Shown: piece by piece, positions 34,519-43,864 of the stretch | Position numbering within the stretch: position 1 is the first letter of the stretch | How the letters are laid out: each line of letters starts with the position of its first letter | Source: JBHFEI01 sp041928815 | GTDB lineage: Bacteria; Pseudomonadota; Alphaproteobacteria; Rhizobiales; Rhizobiaceae | Assembly (NCBI RefSeq): GCF_041928815.1 | Contig: NZ_JBHFEI010000002.1 | Location: 425,478 to 489,477 of the forward strand | Length of the DNA: 64,000 nucleotides | Reading direction: 5' to 3' | Notes under the pieces: generated by a model | Seen by the model: the letters and a program-made list of their open reading frames with translations, nothing else | Databases searched by the model: none | What the model was told of the DNA's origin: nothing | Program-made: the position numbers and the translations under genes

Positions 34519-35408
34519 GGCGTGGTCTCCTGAACGGGGATCGGCCCGGCGAGCGCGGAGGGGCGGCGCCCGCGGCCCGCCCCGCGCCGCTCCAGCAGCA
34601 GCTTGGCAACCAGCGTGACGACGGCGAGGACGGCGAGGATCGAGGCGGCGGCGAAGGCGCCGACGGCATTGTAGTCGTGGTAGAGCAGTTCGATATGCAG
34701 CGGCAGTGTGTTGGTCTGGCCGCGGATATTGCCGGACACGACCGAGACCGCGCCGAATTCGCCCATGACGCGGGCGTTGCAGAGCACGACGCCGTAAAGC
34801 AGGGCCCATTTGATGTTGGGGAGCGTCACGCTCAGGAAGGTGCGCCAGCCGCTGGCGCCGAGCGAGGTCGCGGCCTCCTCGAGGTCGCGCCCCTGCGCCT
34901 GCATCAGCGGGATCAGCTCGCGCGCGACGAAGGGGGCGGTGACGAACATCGAGGCGAGCACGATGCCGGGAAGGGCGAAGAGGATCTTGACGTCCGCCTG
35001 CTGCAGCATCTCGCCGAACAGGCCCTGAAGGCCGTAGACGAAAAGATAGGAAACGCCGGCGACGATCGGCGAGATCGAGAAGGGGATCTCGATGACGACG
35101 AGGAGAAGGCGGCGGCCGGGAAAGTCGAACTTGGTGATCGCCCAGGCGGCGGCGATGCCGAAGGCGGTGTTGACCGGTACGGCGATGAGGGCCGTCAGCA
35201 CTGTCAGCAGGATCGCGTGGCGGGTGTCGGCATGAGCGATCGTCTCGGCGAAATAGCCATAACCCATCGAGAAGGCCTGGTAGGCGATGACGGTGAGTGG
35301 CGCCACGACGATCAGCGCGACGAAGGCAAGCACGACCGCGATGAGGATCGCGCGAAACAGCGGCTGGTCGCCGACGCGGGGCGGCGTCTTCCGGCGTGTC
35401 CTGCGCAT
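34515..35408 (-). CDS. cysW: Sulfate ABC transporter permease CysW
   Basis: A 297-residue inner-membrane permease with about six spans. The EAA-type loop that contacts CysA (EEAATSLGASGWRTFLSVTLP) is clear, and VMGEFGAVSVVSG is a conserved block of the CysW branch. The N-terminus is basic; the C-terminus ends in a Pro-rich tail after LLLERRGAGRG. It lies between cysT (four-base gap) and cysA (four-base overlap). Confidence 0.95.
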   Translation of the reverse strand: MRRTRRKTPPRVGDQPLFRAILIAVVLAFVALIVVAPLTVIAYQAFSMGYGYFAETIAHADTRHAILLTVLTALIAVPVNTAFGIAAAWAITKFDFPGRRLLLVVIEIPFSISPIVAGVSYLFVYGLQGLFGEMLQQADVKILFALPGIVLASMFVTAPFVARELIPLMQAQGRDLEEAATSLGASGWRTFLSVTLPNIKWALLYGVVLCNARVMGEFGAVSVVSGNIRGQTNTLPLHIELLYHDYNAVGAFAAASILAVLAVVTLVAKLLLERRGAGRGRRPSALAGPIPVQETTP

Positions 35409-35412
35409 CGGC

Positions 35413-36234
35413 TCAGCTCCTCGCGGTGTAGCGCAGCGCCCGCGCCTGCAGCGTGTTGGTGACGACCAGCATGGCGAAGGCGGTGATCAGCATCACCGAG
35501 GCGATCGCGGCGGAGGCCGGATAGTCGTATTCCTCCAGGCGGATGAAGGCGAGGAGGGCGGTGATCTCCGTCTCGTTCGGCTGATTGCCGGCGATGAAGA
35601 TGATCGCGCCGAACTCGCCGAGGCTGCGGGCAAACGAGAGCGACAGGCCGGCCAGCAGCGCCGGCGTCAGCAGCGGCAGGATCACCGTGCGGAAGATCGA
35701 CAGGTCGCCGGCGCCGAGCGTCTGGCCCGCCTCCTCGAGCGCCGGATCGAGCTCCTCCAGCACCGGCTGCACCGTGCGCACGACGAAGGGCAGGCTGGTG
35801 AAGGCCATGGCGACCATGATGCCGAGCGGCGTGTAGGCGACCTTGATGCCGATCTCGGCGAGCGCCGAGCCGAACCAGCCGTTCGAGGCGAAGAGCGTGG
35901 TGAGCGAGATGCCGGCGACCGCTGTCGGCAGCGCAAAGGGCAGGTCGACCAGCGCATCGACGACCCGGCGGCCGGGAAAGCGGTAGCGCACCAGCACCCA
36001 GGCGAGCGCCATGCCGAAGACGACGTTGAAGGCGGTGGCGCCAAGCGCGCAGAGCACGGTGACGCGGTAGCTGGCGACGGCGCGGCTCGACGAGACAATC
36101 CGCCAGTAATCCTCCGGTCCGAGGCTCGCCGCCTTGATGACGAGGGCCGCGAGCGGCAGTACGACGATGATCGCGACATAGACCAGCGTGATGCCGAGCG
36201 AGAGAGGAAAGCCTGGAAGAATCCGCCGAGCCAA
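35413..36234 (-). CDS. cysT: Sulfate ABC transporter permease CysT
   Basis: A 273-residue inner-membrane permease, partner of CysW. About six spans; the EAA loop EEAGQTLGAGDLSIFRTVILP and the following SLGEFGAIIFIAGN block are typical. LPLAALVIKA at the N-terminus and TALLAFIRLEEYDY near the C-terminus match the CysT branch. It is separated from the binding-protein gene by 98 bases containing a strong hairpin. Confidence 0.94.
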   Translation of the reverse strand: MARRILPGFPLSLGITLVYVAIIVVLPLAALVIKAASLGPEDYWRIVSSSRAVASYRVTVLCALGATAFNVVFGMALAWVLVRYRFPGRRVVDALVDLPFALPTAVAGISLTTLFASNGWFGSALAEIGIKVAYTPLGIMVAMAFTSLPFVVRTVQPVLEELDPALEEAGQTLGAGDLSIFRTVILPLLTPALLAGLSLSFARSLGEFGAIIFIAGNQPNETEITALLAFIRLEEYDYPASAAIASVMLITAFAMLVVTNTLQARALRYTARS

Positions 36235-36274
36235 GGCAAGCGTCCTTAGGGGTCAGGGACGGCGACGCGCCGAC

Positions 36275-36305
36275 AATCAAAGAGGCCGCCTCTCGGCGGC
36301 CTCCC
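36275..36305 (-). terminator. Intra-operonic hairpin between sbp and cysT
   Basis: GAGGCCGCC (36282-36290) and GGCGGCCTC (36295-36303) pair perfectly around TCTC. On the minus strand the stem is followed by TTTGATT, a weak T-tract, so it could act as a partial terminator or a 3'-end stabiliser for the binding-protein message. Confidence 0.6.
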
Positions 36306-36332
36306 GTTCTCTTTCACATTCCGGCGTCAGGA

Positions 36333-37316
36333 TCAACGGTCGCCGTAGATCTTGTCCAGCGTTCCGCCGGCATCGAAATGTTCCTTCTTCACCTGGCCCC
36401 AGCCGCCGAAGACGTCCTCGATCTTGACGAGGCGGATCTCGGGGAACTCGGCCTTGAACGCATCGGCGACCGCCGGATCGTTCACGCGGTTGCCGTTTTC
36501 GGCGAGGATCTTCTGGCCTTCCGGCGTGTAGAGGAAGTCGAGATAGGACTTTGCCAGGTCGCGCGAGCCCTTCTTGTCGACCACCTTGTCGACGATGGCG
36601 ACCGGGAATTCGGCGAGCAGGCTGACGGAGGGGACGACAATGTCGAACTTGTCCTCGCCGAACTCGCGGGCGATGCCCTTGGTCTCGGCCTCGAAGGTGA
36701 TCAGCACGTCGCCGATCTCGCGCTCGACGAAGGTGGTCGTGGCGGCGCGCCCGCCGGTATCGAAGACGGGAACGTTGTTGAAGACGCCGGCGATGAACGC
36801 CTCGACCTTGGCCGGGTCGTTCTCGAACGTCTCCTTGGCGTAGGCGGTGGCGGCGAGATAGGTGTAGCGCGCATTGCCGGAGGTCTTCGGGTTCGGGAAG
36901 ACGACCTTCACATCCTCGCGCACGAGGTCGCCCCAGTCCTTGATGCCCTTCGGATTGCCTTCGCGCACGAGGAAGGCGGGGAAGGAGTAGTAGGGCGAGG
37001 CGTTGTTGGCGAAATCCTTCTGCCAGTCTTCCGAGACGAAGCCGCCCTTCACCAAGGCATCGATGTCGGTCACCTGGTTGAAGGTGACGACGTCGGCCTC
37101 GAGCCCTTCGAGGATGGCGCGGGCCTGCTTGGACGAACCGCCATGCGACTGGTCGACGGTGACCCCCGGATGGGCCGCGACGAAGGCGGCGTTCACCTTC
37201 TCGAACAGCTCGCGCGAGATGTCGTAGGAGGCGTTCAGCAGCTTGTCGGCGGCAAAGGCGGAGGACGACACGGCCAGCGACAGGAGCGCGGTGCCGACGA
37301 GCAGGATGCGTTTCAT
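36333..37316 (-). CDS. Periplasmic sulfate-binding protein
   Basis: A 327-residue periplasmic protein with a Sec signal peptide (cleavage near AFAAD, residue 22). The SBP family blocks LLNASYDISRELF, HGGSSKQARA, DVVTFNQVTDIDAL, PNPKTSGNARYTYLAA and DVLITFEAE are seen, forming the anion pocket of sulfate- or thiosulfate-binding proteins (Sbp/CysP). Which of the two anions it prefers is not readable. It is the first gene of the operon and should be needed in excess over the permeases. Confidence 0.94.
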   Translation of the reverse strand: MKRILLVGTALLSLAVSSSAFAADKLLNASYDISRELFEKVNAAFVAAHPGVTVDQSHGGSSKQARAILEGLEADVVTFNQVTDIDALVKGGFVSEDWQKDFANNASPYYSFPAFLVREGNPKGIKDWGDLVREDVKVVFPNPKTSGNARYTYLAATAYAKETFENDPAKVEAFIAGVFNNVPVFDTGGRAATTTFVEREIGDVLITFEAETKGIAREFGEDKFDIVVPSVSLLAEFPVAIVDKVVDKKGSRDLAKSYLDFLYTPEGQKILAENGNRVNDPAVADAFKAEFPEIRLVKIEDVFGGWGQVKKEHFDAGGTLDKIYGDR

Positions 37317-37452
37317 GGAAGCGAAAACCTCTTCGGGTGGGATTTTCGCCCAGAATAGCGGTTTTTGCGCCGGAGCCGAGGCAACACGACCCATCAATCG
37401 GCGCTCCCGTGGAAAATCATTCCATCGCGTCGCTGCCCGACCCGCCGGGCCG

Positions 37453-38325
37453 TCACCGGGTCGGAACGGGCACCTCGCCGCGATAGTCGTAGAAGCCGCG
37501 GCCGGACTTGCGGCCGAGCCATCCGGCCTCGACATATTTGACCAGCAGCGGGCAGGGGCGGTACTTCGAGTCCGCCAGCCCGTCATGCAGCACCTGCATG
37601 ATCGACAGGCAGGTGTCGAGCCCGATGAAATCGGCAAGCTGCAGCGGGCCCATCGGATGGTTGGCGCCGAGCTTCATCGCCGTGTCGATGGCGTCGACGG
37701 TGCCGACCCCCTCGTAGAGCGTGTAGATCGCCTCGTTGATCATCGGCAGCAGGATGCGGTTGACGATGAAGGCGGGAAAATCCTCCGCCACGGTGATCGT
37801 CTTGTCCAGCGTGGCGACGAAGGCCTTGGCGGCGGCGAAGGTGCCTTCCTCGGTGGCGATGCCGCGCACCAGCTCGACCAGCTTCATCACCGGCACCGGG
37901 TTCATGAAGTGGATGCCCATGAAGCGTTCGGGGCGGTCGGTGGCCGAGGCGAGCCGGGTGATCGACAGGGACGACGTGTTGGTCGCGAGAATCGTCTCGG
38001 GCTTGAGCACCGGACAGACCTGGCCGTAGATCCTGCGCTTGACGCTCTCGTCCTCGGTCGCCGCCTCGATGACGAGGTCGGTCGGCGACAGGTCGTTGAC
38101 GTCGGCCGAGCCCTTGATCAGGGCCAGCGCCTTCTTGCGGTCGTCGTCGGTCATCTTGCCGGAGGAGACCTGGCGGGCGAGGTTGCCGTTGATCGTGGCG
38201 AGCCCGACCTCGATCTTTTCCGGCGAGATGTCGTAGATCTGGACCTTGTAGCCCGCTGTCGCCGACACATGGGCGATGCCGCAGCCCATCTGTCCCGCGC
38301 CGATGATGCCGATGGTCTTGATCAT
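37453..38325 (-). CDS. 3-hydroxybutyryl-CoA dehydrogenase
   Basis: A 290-residue NAD(P)-dependent dehydrogenase that interconverts acetoacetyl-CoA and 3-hydroxybutyryl-CoA. The Rossmann motif GAGQMG is at 9-14; the catalytic His region is FMGIHFMNPVPVMKLVE and the C-terminal dimer segment includes FIGLDTCLSIM and GRGFYDY. Length matches the single-function HbdA/Hbd group. In rhizobia it lies downstream of etfBA; here the etf genes are on the same strand but separated by an inserted chemoreceptor gene on the other strand. Confidence 0.94.
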   Translation of the reverse strand: MIKTIGIIGAGQMGCGIAHVSATAGYKVQIYDISPEKIEVGLATINGNLARQVSSGKMTDDDRKKALALIKGSADVNDLSPTDLVIEAATEDESVKRRIYGQVCPVLKPETILATNTSSLSITRLASATDRPERFMGIHFMNPVPVMKLVELVRGIATEEGTFAAAKAFVATLDKTITVAEDFPAFIVNRILLPMINEAIYTLYEGVGTVDAIDTAMKLGANHPMGPLQLADFIGLDTCLSIMQVLHDGLADSKYRPCPLLVKYVEAGWLGRKSGRGFYDYRGEVPVPTR

Positions 38326-38638
38326 TGAGCCGCTTTTCCTCCGCAGACGCCGCTGCCCGTCGGGCGGAGGATTTCCGCCCGGCAGCTCCGAGCCAGAGTG
38401 ATAAAACGAGAAGCCGCCTTTTTCCAGCCCCAATCCGCAGATGCCCGTGTCGAAGGCAAGGCAGGTCCTACCGCAAATGACGGTATTTTAGATTAATCTC
38501 TTCTCAACGCGAAAGTTGCAATCTGATCCGTGAAGAGGGGCAGGCGTGTCGCCGGGATCGCATGACGCGGGCCCCGATCATTTTCAGCACATGTCTGTCC
38601 GGTTCCCCTGGGACCCTGCCTGCGGAGGCCACCGTTCC
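38326..38638. other. Divergent intergenic region upstream of hbd and the chemoreceptor
   Basis: 313 bases without a gene. A perfect 8-base stem, CGGGCGGA (38361-38368) with TCCGCCCG (38374-38381), would fold in the hbd leader. An AT-rich patch (38475-38515) is the likely promoter zone of the chemoreceptor, but no clear -35/-10 pair can be assigned. Confidence 0.5.
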
Positions 38639-41071
38639 ATGCGTATTGCCCGCAAACTGCCCGTTTTCGCGTCGCTTCTCACCGTCTTCGCCATCGGCGC
38701 GTCCGCCGCCGTCGCGATCACCGTCATGACGCCCGTCATGCGCCAGGAGGTCGTCGCCAAGCTGGAGGCGACGGCCGACGGCCGCCGCAACGAGGCGCGG
38801 CTCTATTTCGACAACCTGTCGACCGGTCTTCAGTCCTTCACCAGCGTGGAGACGACCGGCGAGGCGCTGCACAAGTTCCGCGGCGACTGGCGCTATCTCG
38901 GCGACAACCCGACCGCGACGCTCAAGGACCGCTATGTTGCCAAGAACCCCAATCCCGAAGGCCAGCGGGCGCTCTACGACACCGCGCGGGTCGACACCTA
39001 TGACAGCAACCATGCGAAATACCACCCGCTGATGCGGGCGCAGGCGGCCGAGCAGGGCTATGCCGACATCTTCCTCATCGATTCGCGCGGCAACGTCGTC
39101 TACACGCTGCAGAAGAACACCGAATATGGCGAGAACGCCAAGGACGGCACGCTGAAGGACACGCCGCTCGGCGCGGTCTTTGCCGAGGCGAGCGCCAGCG
39201 ACGACAAGAATTTCTTCGTCTTCACCGGCTTCGCTCCCTATGGCGCGTCGAAGATGACGGCGAGCTACATGGCCGCGCCGCTGTTCATGGGCAGCGTCAA
39301 GGTCGGCGTCATCGCGGTGCTCCTGCCCAACACCCGGCTCAACCAGATGTTCTCCAACCGCACCGGCCTCGGCGAGACCGGCGAGACGGTGCTGACCGGA
39401 AGCGGCGGCAGCCTCGTCACCGATTCGTCGCTGACGCCGGAGGACGATGCCGGTGCGGTCTCCCTCGATCTCTCCGCGATGAGCGCCACGGGGCAGGGCG
39501 ACATGACGACGGGCAGCCTTGCCGGCTACCGCGACATGACGAGCATCGCCGCCGCCGTGCCGCTGACCTTTGCCGGCAAGACCTATTCCGTCGTGGCGCT
39601 GCTCGGCGAAGGCGAGGCGTTCTCGGCGCTGGTCGAGACGAGCAAGGCGATCCTGATCGCGGCCGTCGTGCTGTTCCTCGCCGCCGCTGCCGCCGCCGTG
39701 ATGTTCTCCCATTCGCTGGTCCGGCCGATCAAGCGGCTGGTGGACGCGATGAGCCGCCTTGCCGCCGGCGACACGTCGATCGCGATCGAAGGCGATCAGC
39801 GCAAGGACGAGATCGGCGACATGGTCCGCTCCGTCGCCGTCTTCCGCGACGCGGCGATCGAGAAGGAGCGCATCGAGGCCGAGGCCGAGCGCGACCGGTC
39901 GATGTCGGACACGGAGCGGGCCGAACGCGACCGGCTGCGCCGCGAGGAAACCGCGCGCCTTCAGCAGACGGTGACGACACTGGGCGACGGCCTGCGGCGG
40001 CTTGCGGCCGGCGACCTGACCGCGCGCATCGAGACGGAGTTCCCCGAAGGCCTCGACCGGCTGCGCGTCGACTTCAATCATTCGATCGACCGGCTCGCCC
40101 ACACGATCGGCGAGGTGGCGGCGAACACCGCCTCCGTCAACCGCACGGCGGCGCAGATGGGTGCGGACACGGACGAACTGTCGCGGCGCTCCGAGCAGCA
40201 GGCGGCCTCGCTCGAGGAAACCTCGGCCGTGCTCACCCAGATCACTGAGGCGATCCGCAATTCGACGGAGCGCGCGGCCGAGGCGAGCCGCATGGTCGGC
40301 GCCGCCAAGGTCAGCACCGACCGGTCTGGCGCCATCGTCGCCTCGGCGGTCGACGCGATGGAGCGGATCGAGGCGGCCTCGCGGGAGATCTCCAACATCC
40401 TCAACGTCATCGACGAGATCGCCTTCCAGACGAACCTGCTGGCGCTCAATGCCGGCGTCGAGGCGGCGCGGGCGGGCGATGCCGGCAAGGGCTTTGCCGT
40501 CGTGGCGCAGGAGGTGCGCGAACTCGCGCAGCGCTCCGCCCGGGCGGCTAAGGAGATCAAGGACCTGATCTCGAAATCGGGAGAAGCGGTCGAGACCGGC
40601 GTCGGCCTGGTGCAGCAGACGGGCAAGGCGCTCGGCGACATCGCCGTCCAGGTCTCGCTGATCAACGACCAGATCGCTTCGATCGCCTCGGCGGCGGCCG
40701 ACCAGTCGACCAGCGTGCGTGAGATCTCCGTCGCTGTCGGGCAGATGGAGCAGGCGACGCAGCAGAATTCGGTGATGGCCGAGCGCACCCATGCCGGCAT
40801 GACCGGGCTTTCGACCGACATGCGGGCGCTGAGCGGCATCGTCGCGCAGTTCCAGATGGCCGAGGGCCTATTGTCAGCGGGCATGTCGTCTGGGGGCATG
40901 TCTCCCGGCGCCGGGCACCGTGCTGCCGCGCCGCGCCTTGTCGCTGCGGCCAGCTCGGCCGAGCGTCGTCCCTCGCCGGCCCGCGCGCTGATCGAGTCGG
41001 TCTCCTCCGGATTCCAGGGACGCCGGGCGACGGGCACGTCGGATGCGGCCGGCGACTGGGAAGAGTTCTGA
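38639..41071 (+). CDS. Methyl-accepting chemotaxis protein
   Basis: An 810-residue transmembrane chemoreceptor. Span 1 is at about 8-30, a Cache-like periplasmic domain (30-325) includes GYADIFLIDSRGNVVYT, span 2 is at about 327-350, followed by HAMP (LVRPIKRLVDAM...), a second HAMP-like segment (LGDGLRRLAAGDLTARI) and the signalling hairpin with the highly conserved tip EIAFQTNLLALNAGVEAARAG. The last five residues, DWEEF, match the xWxxF tether that recruits CheR/CheB in high-abundance receptors. The ligand is unknown; Cache domains often bind amino or carboxylic acids. No other che genes are in the window. Confidence 0.93.
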   Translation: MRIARKLPVFASLLTVFAIGASAAVAITVMTPVMRQEVVAKLEATADGRRNEARLYFDNLSTGLQSFTSVETTGEALHKFRGDWRYLGDNPTATLKDRYVAKNPNPEGQRALYDTARVDTYDSNHAKYHPLMRAQAAEQGYADIFLIDSRGNVVYTLQKNTEYGENAKDGTLKDTPLGAVFAEASASDDKNFFVFTGFAPYGASKMTASYMAAPLFMGSVKVGVIAVLLPNTRLNQMFSNRTGLGETGETVLTGSGGSLVTDSSLTPEDDAGAVSLDLSAMSATGQGDMTTGSLAGYRDMTSIAAAVPLTFAGKTYSVVALLGEGEAFSALVETSKAILIAAVVLFLAAAAAAVMFSHSLVRPIKRLVDAMSRLAAGDTSIAIEGDQRKDEIGDMVRSVAVFRDAAIEKERIEAEAERDRSMSDTERAERDRLRREETARLQQTVTTLGDGLRRLAAGDLTARIETEFPEGLDRLRVDFNHSIDRLAHTIGEVAANTASVNRTAAQMGADTDELSRRSEQQAASLEETSAVLTQITEAIRNSTERAAEASRMVGAAKVSTDRSGAIVASAVDAMERIEAASREISNILNVIDEIAFQTNLLALNAGVEAARAGDAGKGFAVVAQEVRELAQRSARAAKEIKDLISKSGEAVETGVGLVQQTGKALGDIAVQVSLINDQIASIASAAADQSTSVREISVAVGQMEQATQQNSVMAERTHAGMTGLSTDMRALSGIVAQFQMAEGLLSAGMSSGGMSPGAGHRAAAPRLVAAASSAERRPSPARALIESVSSGFQGRRATGTSDAAGDWEEF

Positions 41072-41091
41072 GCCGTCTCTCATGCAAAAGG

Positions 41092-41127
41092 AAAAGGCGC
41101 CGGGGAAAGATCCTGCGGCGCCTTTCT
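41092..41127. terminator. Bidirectional terminator between the chemoreceptor and etfA
   Basis: AGGCGCCG and CGGCGCCT pair around a 13-base loop; the + side continues TTCTTG and the - side continues TTTTCCTTTT. It separates two convergent genes. Confidence 0.75.
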
Positions 41128-41154
41128 TGTTTATCGTCCGATCGTGAAGGCGCC

Positions 41155-42084
41155 TCAGAGCGCTTTTTCGAGTTCAGGCAGGATCTCGAACAGGTCGCCG
41201 ACGAGGCCGTAATCGGCGACCTGGAAGATCGGCGCCTCCTCGTCCTTGTTGATCGCGACGATCACCTTGGAATCCTTCATGCCCGCCAGATGCTGGATCG
41301 CGCCGGAGATGCCGGCGGCGATATAGAGCTGCGGCGCCACGACCTTGCCGGTCTGGCCGACCTGCCAGTCGTTCGGCGCGTAGCCGGCATCGACCGCCGC
41401 ACGGCTTGCGCCGACGGCCGCGCCGAGCTTGTCGGCGAGCGGCAGGATCACCTCCTGGAACTTCTCCGAGGAGCCGAGCGCGCGGCCGCCGGAGATGATG
41501 ATCTTCGCCGAGGTCAGTTCCGGGCGCTCGGAGGCCGACAGCGCATCGGCGACATGGCTGGAGACGCCGGGATCCGCGGCGGCGGCCACCGTCTCGACCG
41601 TCGCCGAGCCGCCTTCGGCGGCGGCGGCGAAGGAGGCGGTGCGCACGGTGATCACCTTCTTCGCGTCGGTCGACTGCACGGTCTGGATCGCGTTGCCGGC
41701 ATAGATCGGCCGTTTGAACGTATCGGGCGCGACGACGGCGATGATCTCCGAGACCTGCGCCACGTCGAGAAGGGCCGCGACGCGCGGCAGCACGTTCTTC
41801 CCGGTCGAGGTGGCGGCGGCGATGATCACGTCATAGGCGCCGGCAAGCGAGACGATCAGCGCCGAAAGCGGCTCGGCGAGCTGCTTTGCCAGCGCGGCGT
41901 CGTCGGCGACCAGCACCTTCGACACGCCCGCGAGCTTCGCAGCCGCCTCGGCGACCGCGCCGGCACCCGAACCGGCGACGAGGACATGGACCTCGCCGCC
42001 GATCTCGGTCGCCGCGGTCAGCGCCTTGGCGGTCTGGTCGGAAAGGGTGGCGTTGTCGTGATCCGCCAGAAGAAGAATGGCCAT
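41155..42084 (-). CDS. etfA: Electron transfer flavoprotein subunit alpha
   Basis: A 309-residue FAD-binding subunit of ETF, which takes electrons from acyl-CoA dehydrogenases and other flavoenzymes to ETF:quinone oxidoreductase. The C-terminal FAD domain carries ISGGRALGSSEKF, the VGASRAAVDAGY segment, GAIQHLAGMKDSKVIVAIN and PIFQVADYGLVGD. The N-terminal part has the ETF fold LLADHDNATLSDQT. It follows etfB by 25 bases. Confidence 0.97.
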   Translation of the reverse strand: MAILLLADHDNATLSDQTAKALTAATEIGGEVHVLVAGSGAGAVAEAAAKLAGVSKVLVADDAALAKQLAEPLSALIVSLAGAYDVIIAAATSTGKNVLPRVAALLDVAQVSEIIAVVAPDTFKRPIYAGNAIQTVQSTDAKKVITVRTASFAAAAEGGSATVETVAAAADPGVSSHVADALSASERPELTSAKIIISGGRALGSSEKFQEVILPLADKLGAAVGASRAAVDAGYAPNDWQVGQTGKVVAPQLYIAAGISGAIQHLAGMKDSKVIVAINKDEEAPIFQVADYGLVGDLFEILPELEKAL

Positions 42085-42109
42085 GGTCTGATCTCCCTGA
42101 TGGCTTCGC

Positions 42110-42859
42110 TTAGAGGACGCCGGCTTCGGTCTTCAACTTCTCGACCAGTTCGGCCACCGACTTGACCTTGACGCCGGCCTTGCGGCCTTCCGGCTCCTCG
42201 GTCTTCAGCACGGTCAGGCGCGGGCTGGTGTCGACGCCGAAATCGGCCGGCGTCTTCTTTTCGAGCGGCTTCTTCTTCGCCTTCATGATGTTGGGCAGCG
42301 AGGCGTAGCGCGGTTCGTTGAGGCGCAGGTCCGAGGTGACGACGGCGGGAAGCGAAAGCGCGACGGTCTGGAGCCCGCCGTCGACCTCGCGCGTGACGGT
42401 GGCGCCCGTCTCGCCGATCTCGATCTTCGAGGCGAAGGTGCCCTGGCCCCAGCCGAGAAGGGCGGCGAGCATCTGGCCGGTCTGGTTGCTGTCGTCGTCG
42501 ATCGCCTGCTTGCCGACGATGACGAGGCCGGGCTGTTCGGCCTCGGCCACGCCTTTGACGATCTTGGCGACGGCGAGCGGCTCGACGGCGGCGTCGGTCT
42601 CGACGAGGATCGCCCGGTCGGCGCCCATGGCGAGCGCGGTGCGCAGCGTCTCCTCGGCCTTGGCCGGGCCGACCGAGACGACGACCACCTCGGAGGCCTT
42701 GCCGGCTTCCCTGAGCCGCAGCGCCTCCTCGACGGAGATCTCGTCGAACGGGTTCATCGACATCTTGACATTGGCGAGCTCGACGCCCGTCCCGTCCGTC
42801 TTGACGCGGATCTTCACGTTGTAGTCGACGACCCGCTTCACCGTCACCAGAATTTTCAT
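42110..42859 (-). CDS. etfB: Electron transfer flavoprotein subunit beta
   Basis: A 249-residue AMP-binding partner of EtfA. KILVTVKRVVDYNVKIRVK at the start, NPFDEISVEEALRLRE, the GKQAIDDDSNQTGQMLAALLGW block (AMP-binding region) and the recognition-loop segment LRLNEPRYASLPNIMKAKKK are all diagnostic. It is first in the etfBA operon, with a GGTTGAATCC leader and no clear promoter seen. Confidence 0.97.
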   Translation of the reverse strand: MKILVTVKRVVDYNVKIRVKTDGTGVELANVKMSMNPFDEISVEEALRLREAGKASEVVVVSVGPAKAEETLRTALAMGADRAILVETDAAVEPLAVAKIVKGVAEAEQPGLVIVGKQAIDDDSNQTGQMLAALLGWGQGTFASKIEIGETGATVTREVDGGLQTVALSLPAVVTSDLRLNEPRYASLPNIMKAKKKPLEKKTPADFGVDTSPRLTVLKTEEPEGRKAGVKVKSVAELVEKLKTEAGVL

Positions 42860-43038
42860 GGGTTGAATCCTTCACTCGATCTAGGCTGGAACATGCCCGC
42901 GCCGGGGCGTGCCCGATGGTCGGTTGGCGACATCGATACGCGAATTTCGGCCGATTTCAATCGTTCGGCGGCGACAAAGACGACATCGTTTCCGCAGGCC
43001 CATGACAATTGCGCATGAGGCGATGCCGGCGGCGGCCG

Positions 43039-43830
43039 TCAGCCCGGCCGGCCCCAGGGCGAGCGCGGCGGAACCGCGTCCGGGCGGCCTGCAGGCAGGA
43101 CCGGCAGTGCCGGCCTGTCATGCACCACCGCCTTCGGCGTGACGATCGCCCGGTCGAACAGCGGCACGCCCGGACGGCGCAGCACGACGACGAGGAGCGC
43201 GCCGGCGAGGATGCCGCCGACATGGGCGCCCCAGGAAACGCCGCTGCCGCCGTCGACGGCGAGCATGTAGAACTGCTGGCCGATCCAGAAGGCGAGCGGC
43301 AGGATCGCCGGCAGCGGCAGCGGAAAGCGGAACAGCACCAGCACCCAGACGCGCACCTTCGGGTGCAGCAGCAGATAGGCGGCGACCACGCCCGAGACCG
43401 CGCCCGACGCGCCGATCAAGGGGGCCTCGGACGCCGGGTTGACGAGGCCGTGCACCAGCGCCCCGGCCGCCGCGCAGGCGAGATAGAAGAGGAGGAAGCG
43501 CACATGGCCGAGCGCGTCCTCGATATTGTCGCCGAACACCCAGAGGAACAGCATGTTGGTGCCGATATGCATGTAGTCGCCATGCAGGAAGGCATAGGTA
43601 ACGTAGTTGGCCCATCCCGGCACCAGCACCATGTTCGGCGCGAGGTCGGCATAGTCGAAGGCGACGGCCGGAATGAAGCCAAGGCCGAGGATCGCGGCAT
43701 TGGCGGTCGCATCGCTGGCGATCGGGCCGGTCACCAGCCAGACGACGAGATTGACGACGATCAGCCCGATCGTCACATATTGCGCCCGGATGTGTTTCAG
43801 GTTGTTCGCGTCATGCAGCGGTACGAACAT
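43039..43830 (-). CDS. Rhomboid-family intramembrane serine protease
   Basis: A 263-residue protein with six or seven spans. The rhomboid catalytic motif GASG carries the nucleophile Ser142 and the partner His203 is in WGAHVGG. The N-terminal HDANNLKHIRAQYVT and the loop HGDYMHIGTNMLFLWVFGDNIED (with conserved HxxxN) confirm the family. It has a 60-residue Pro/Arg-rich cytoplasmic C-tail. Substrates are unknown. It lies 34 bases after the cobalamin adenosyltransferase gene. Confidence 0.93.
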   Translation of the reverse strand: MFVPLHDANNLKHIRAQYVTIGLIVVNLVVWLVTGPIASDATANAAILGLGFIPAVAFDYADLAPNMVLVPGWANYVTYAFLHGDYMHIGTNMLFLWVFGDNIEDALGHVRFLLFYLACAAAGALVHGLVNPASEAPLIGASGAVSGVVAAYLLLHPKVRVWVLVLFRFPLPLPAILPLAFWIGQQFYMLAVDGGSGVSWGAHVGGILAGALLVVVLRRPGVPLFDRAIVTPKAVVHDRPALPVLPAGRPDAVPPRSPWGRPG

Positions 43831-43864
43831 CTGGCACCGATTCCCCTTTTGAGCCCGGGCGACC

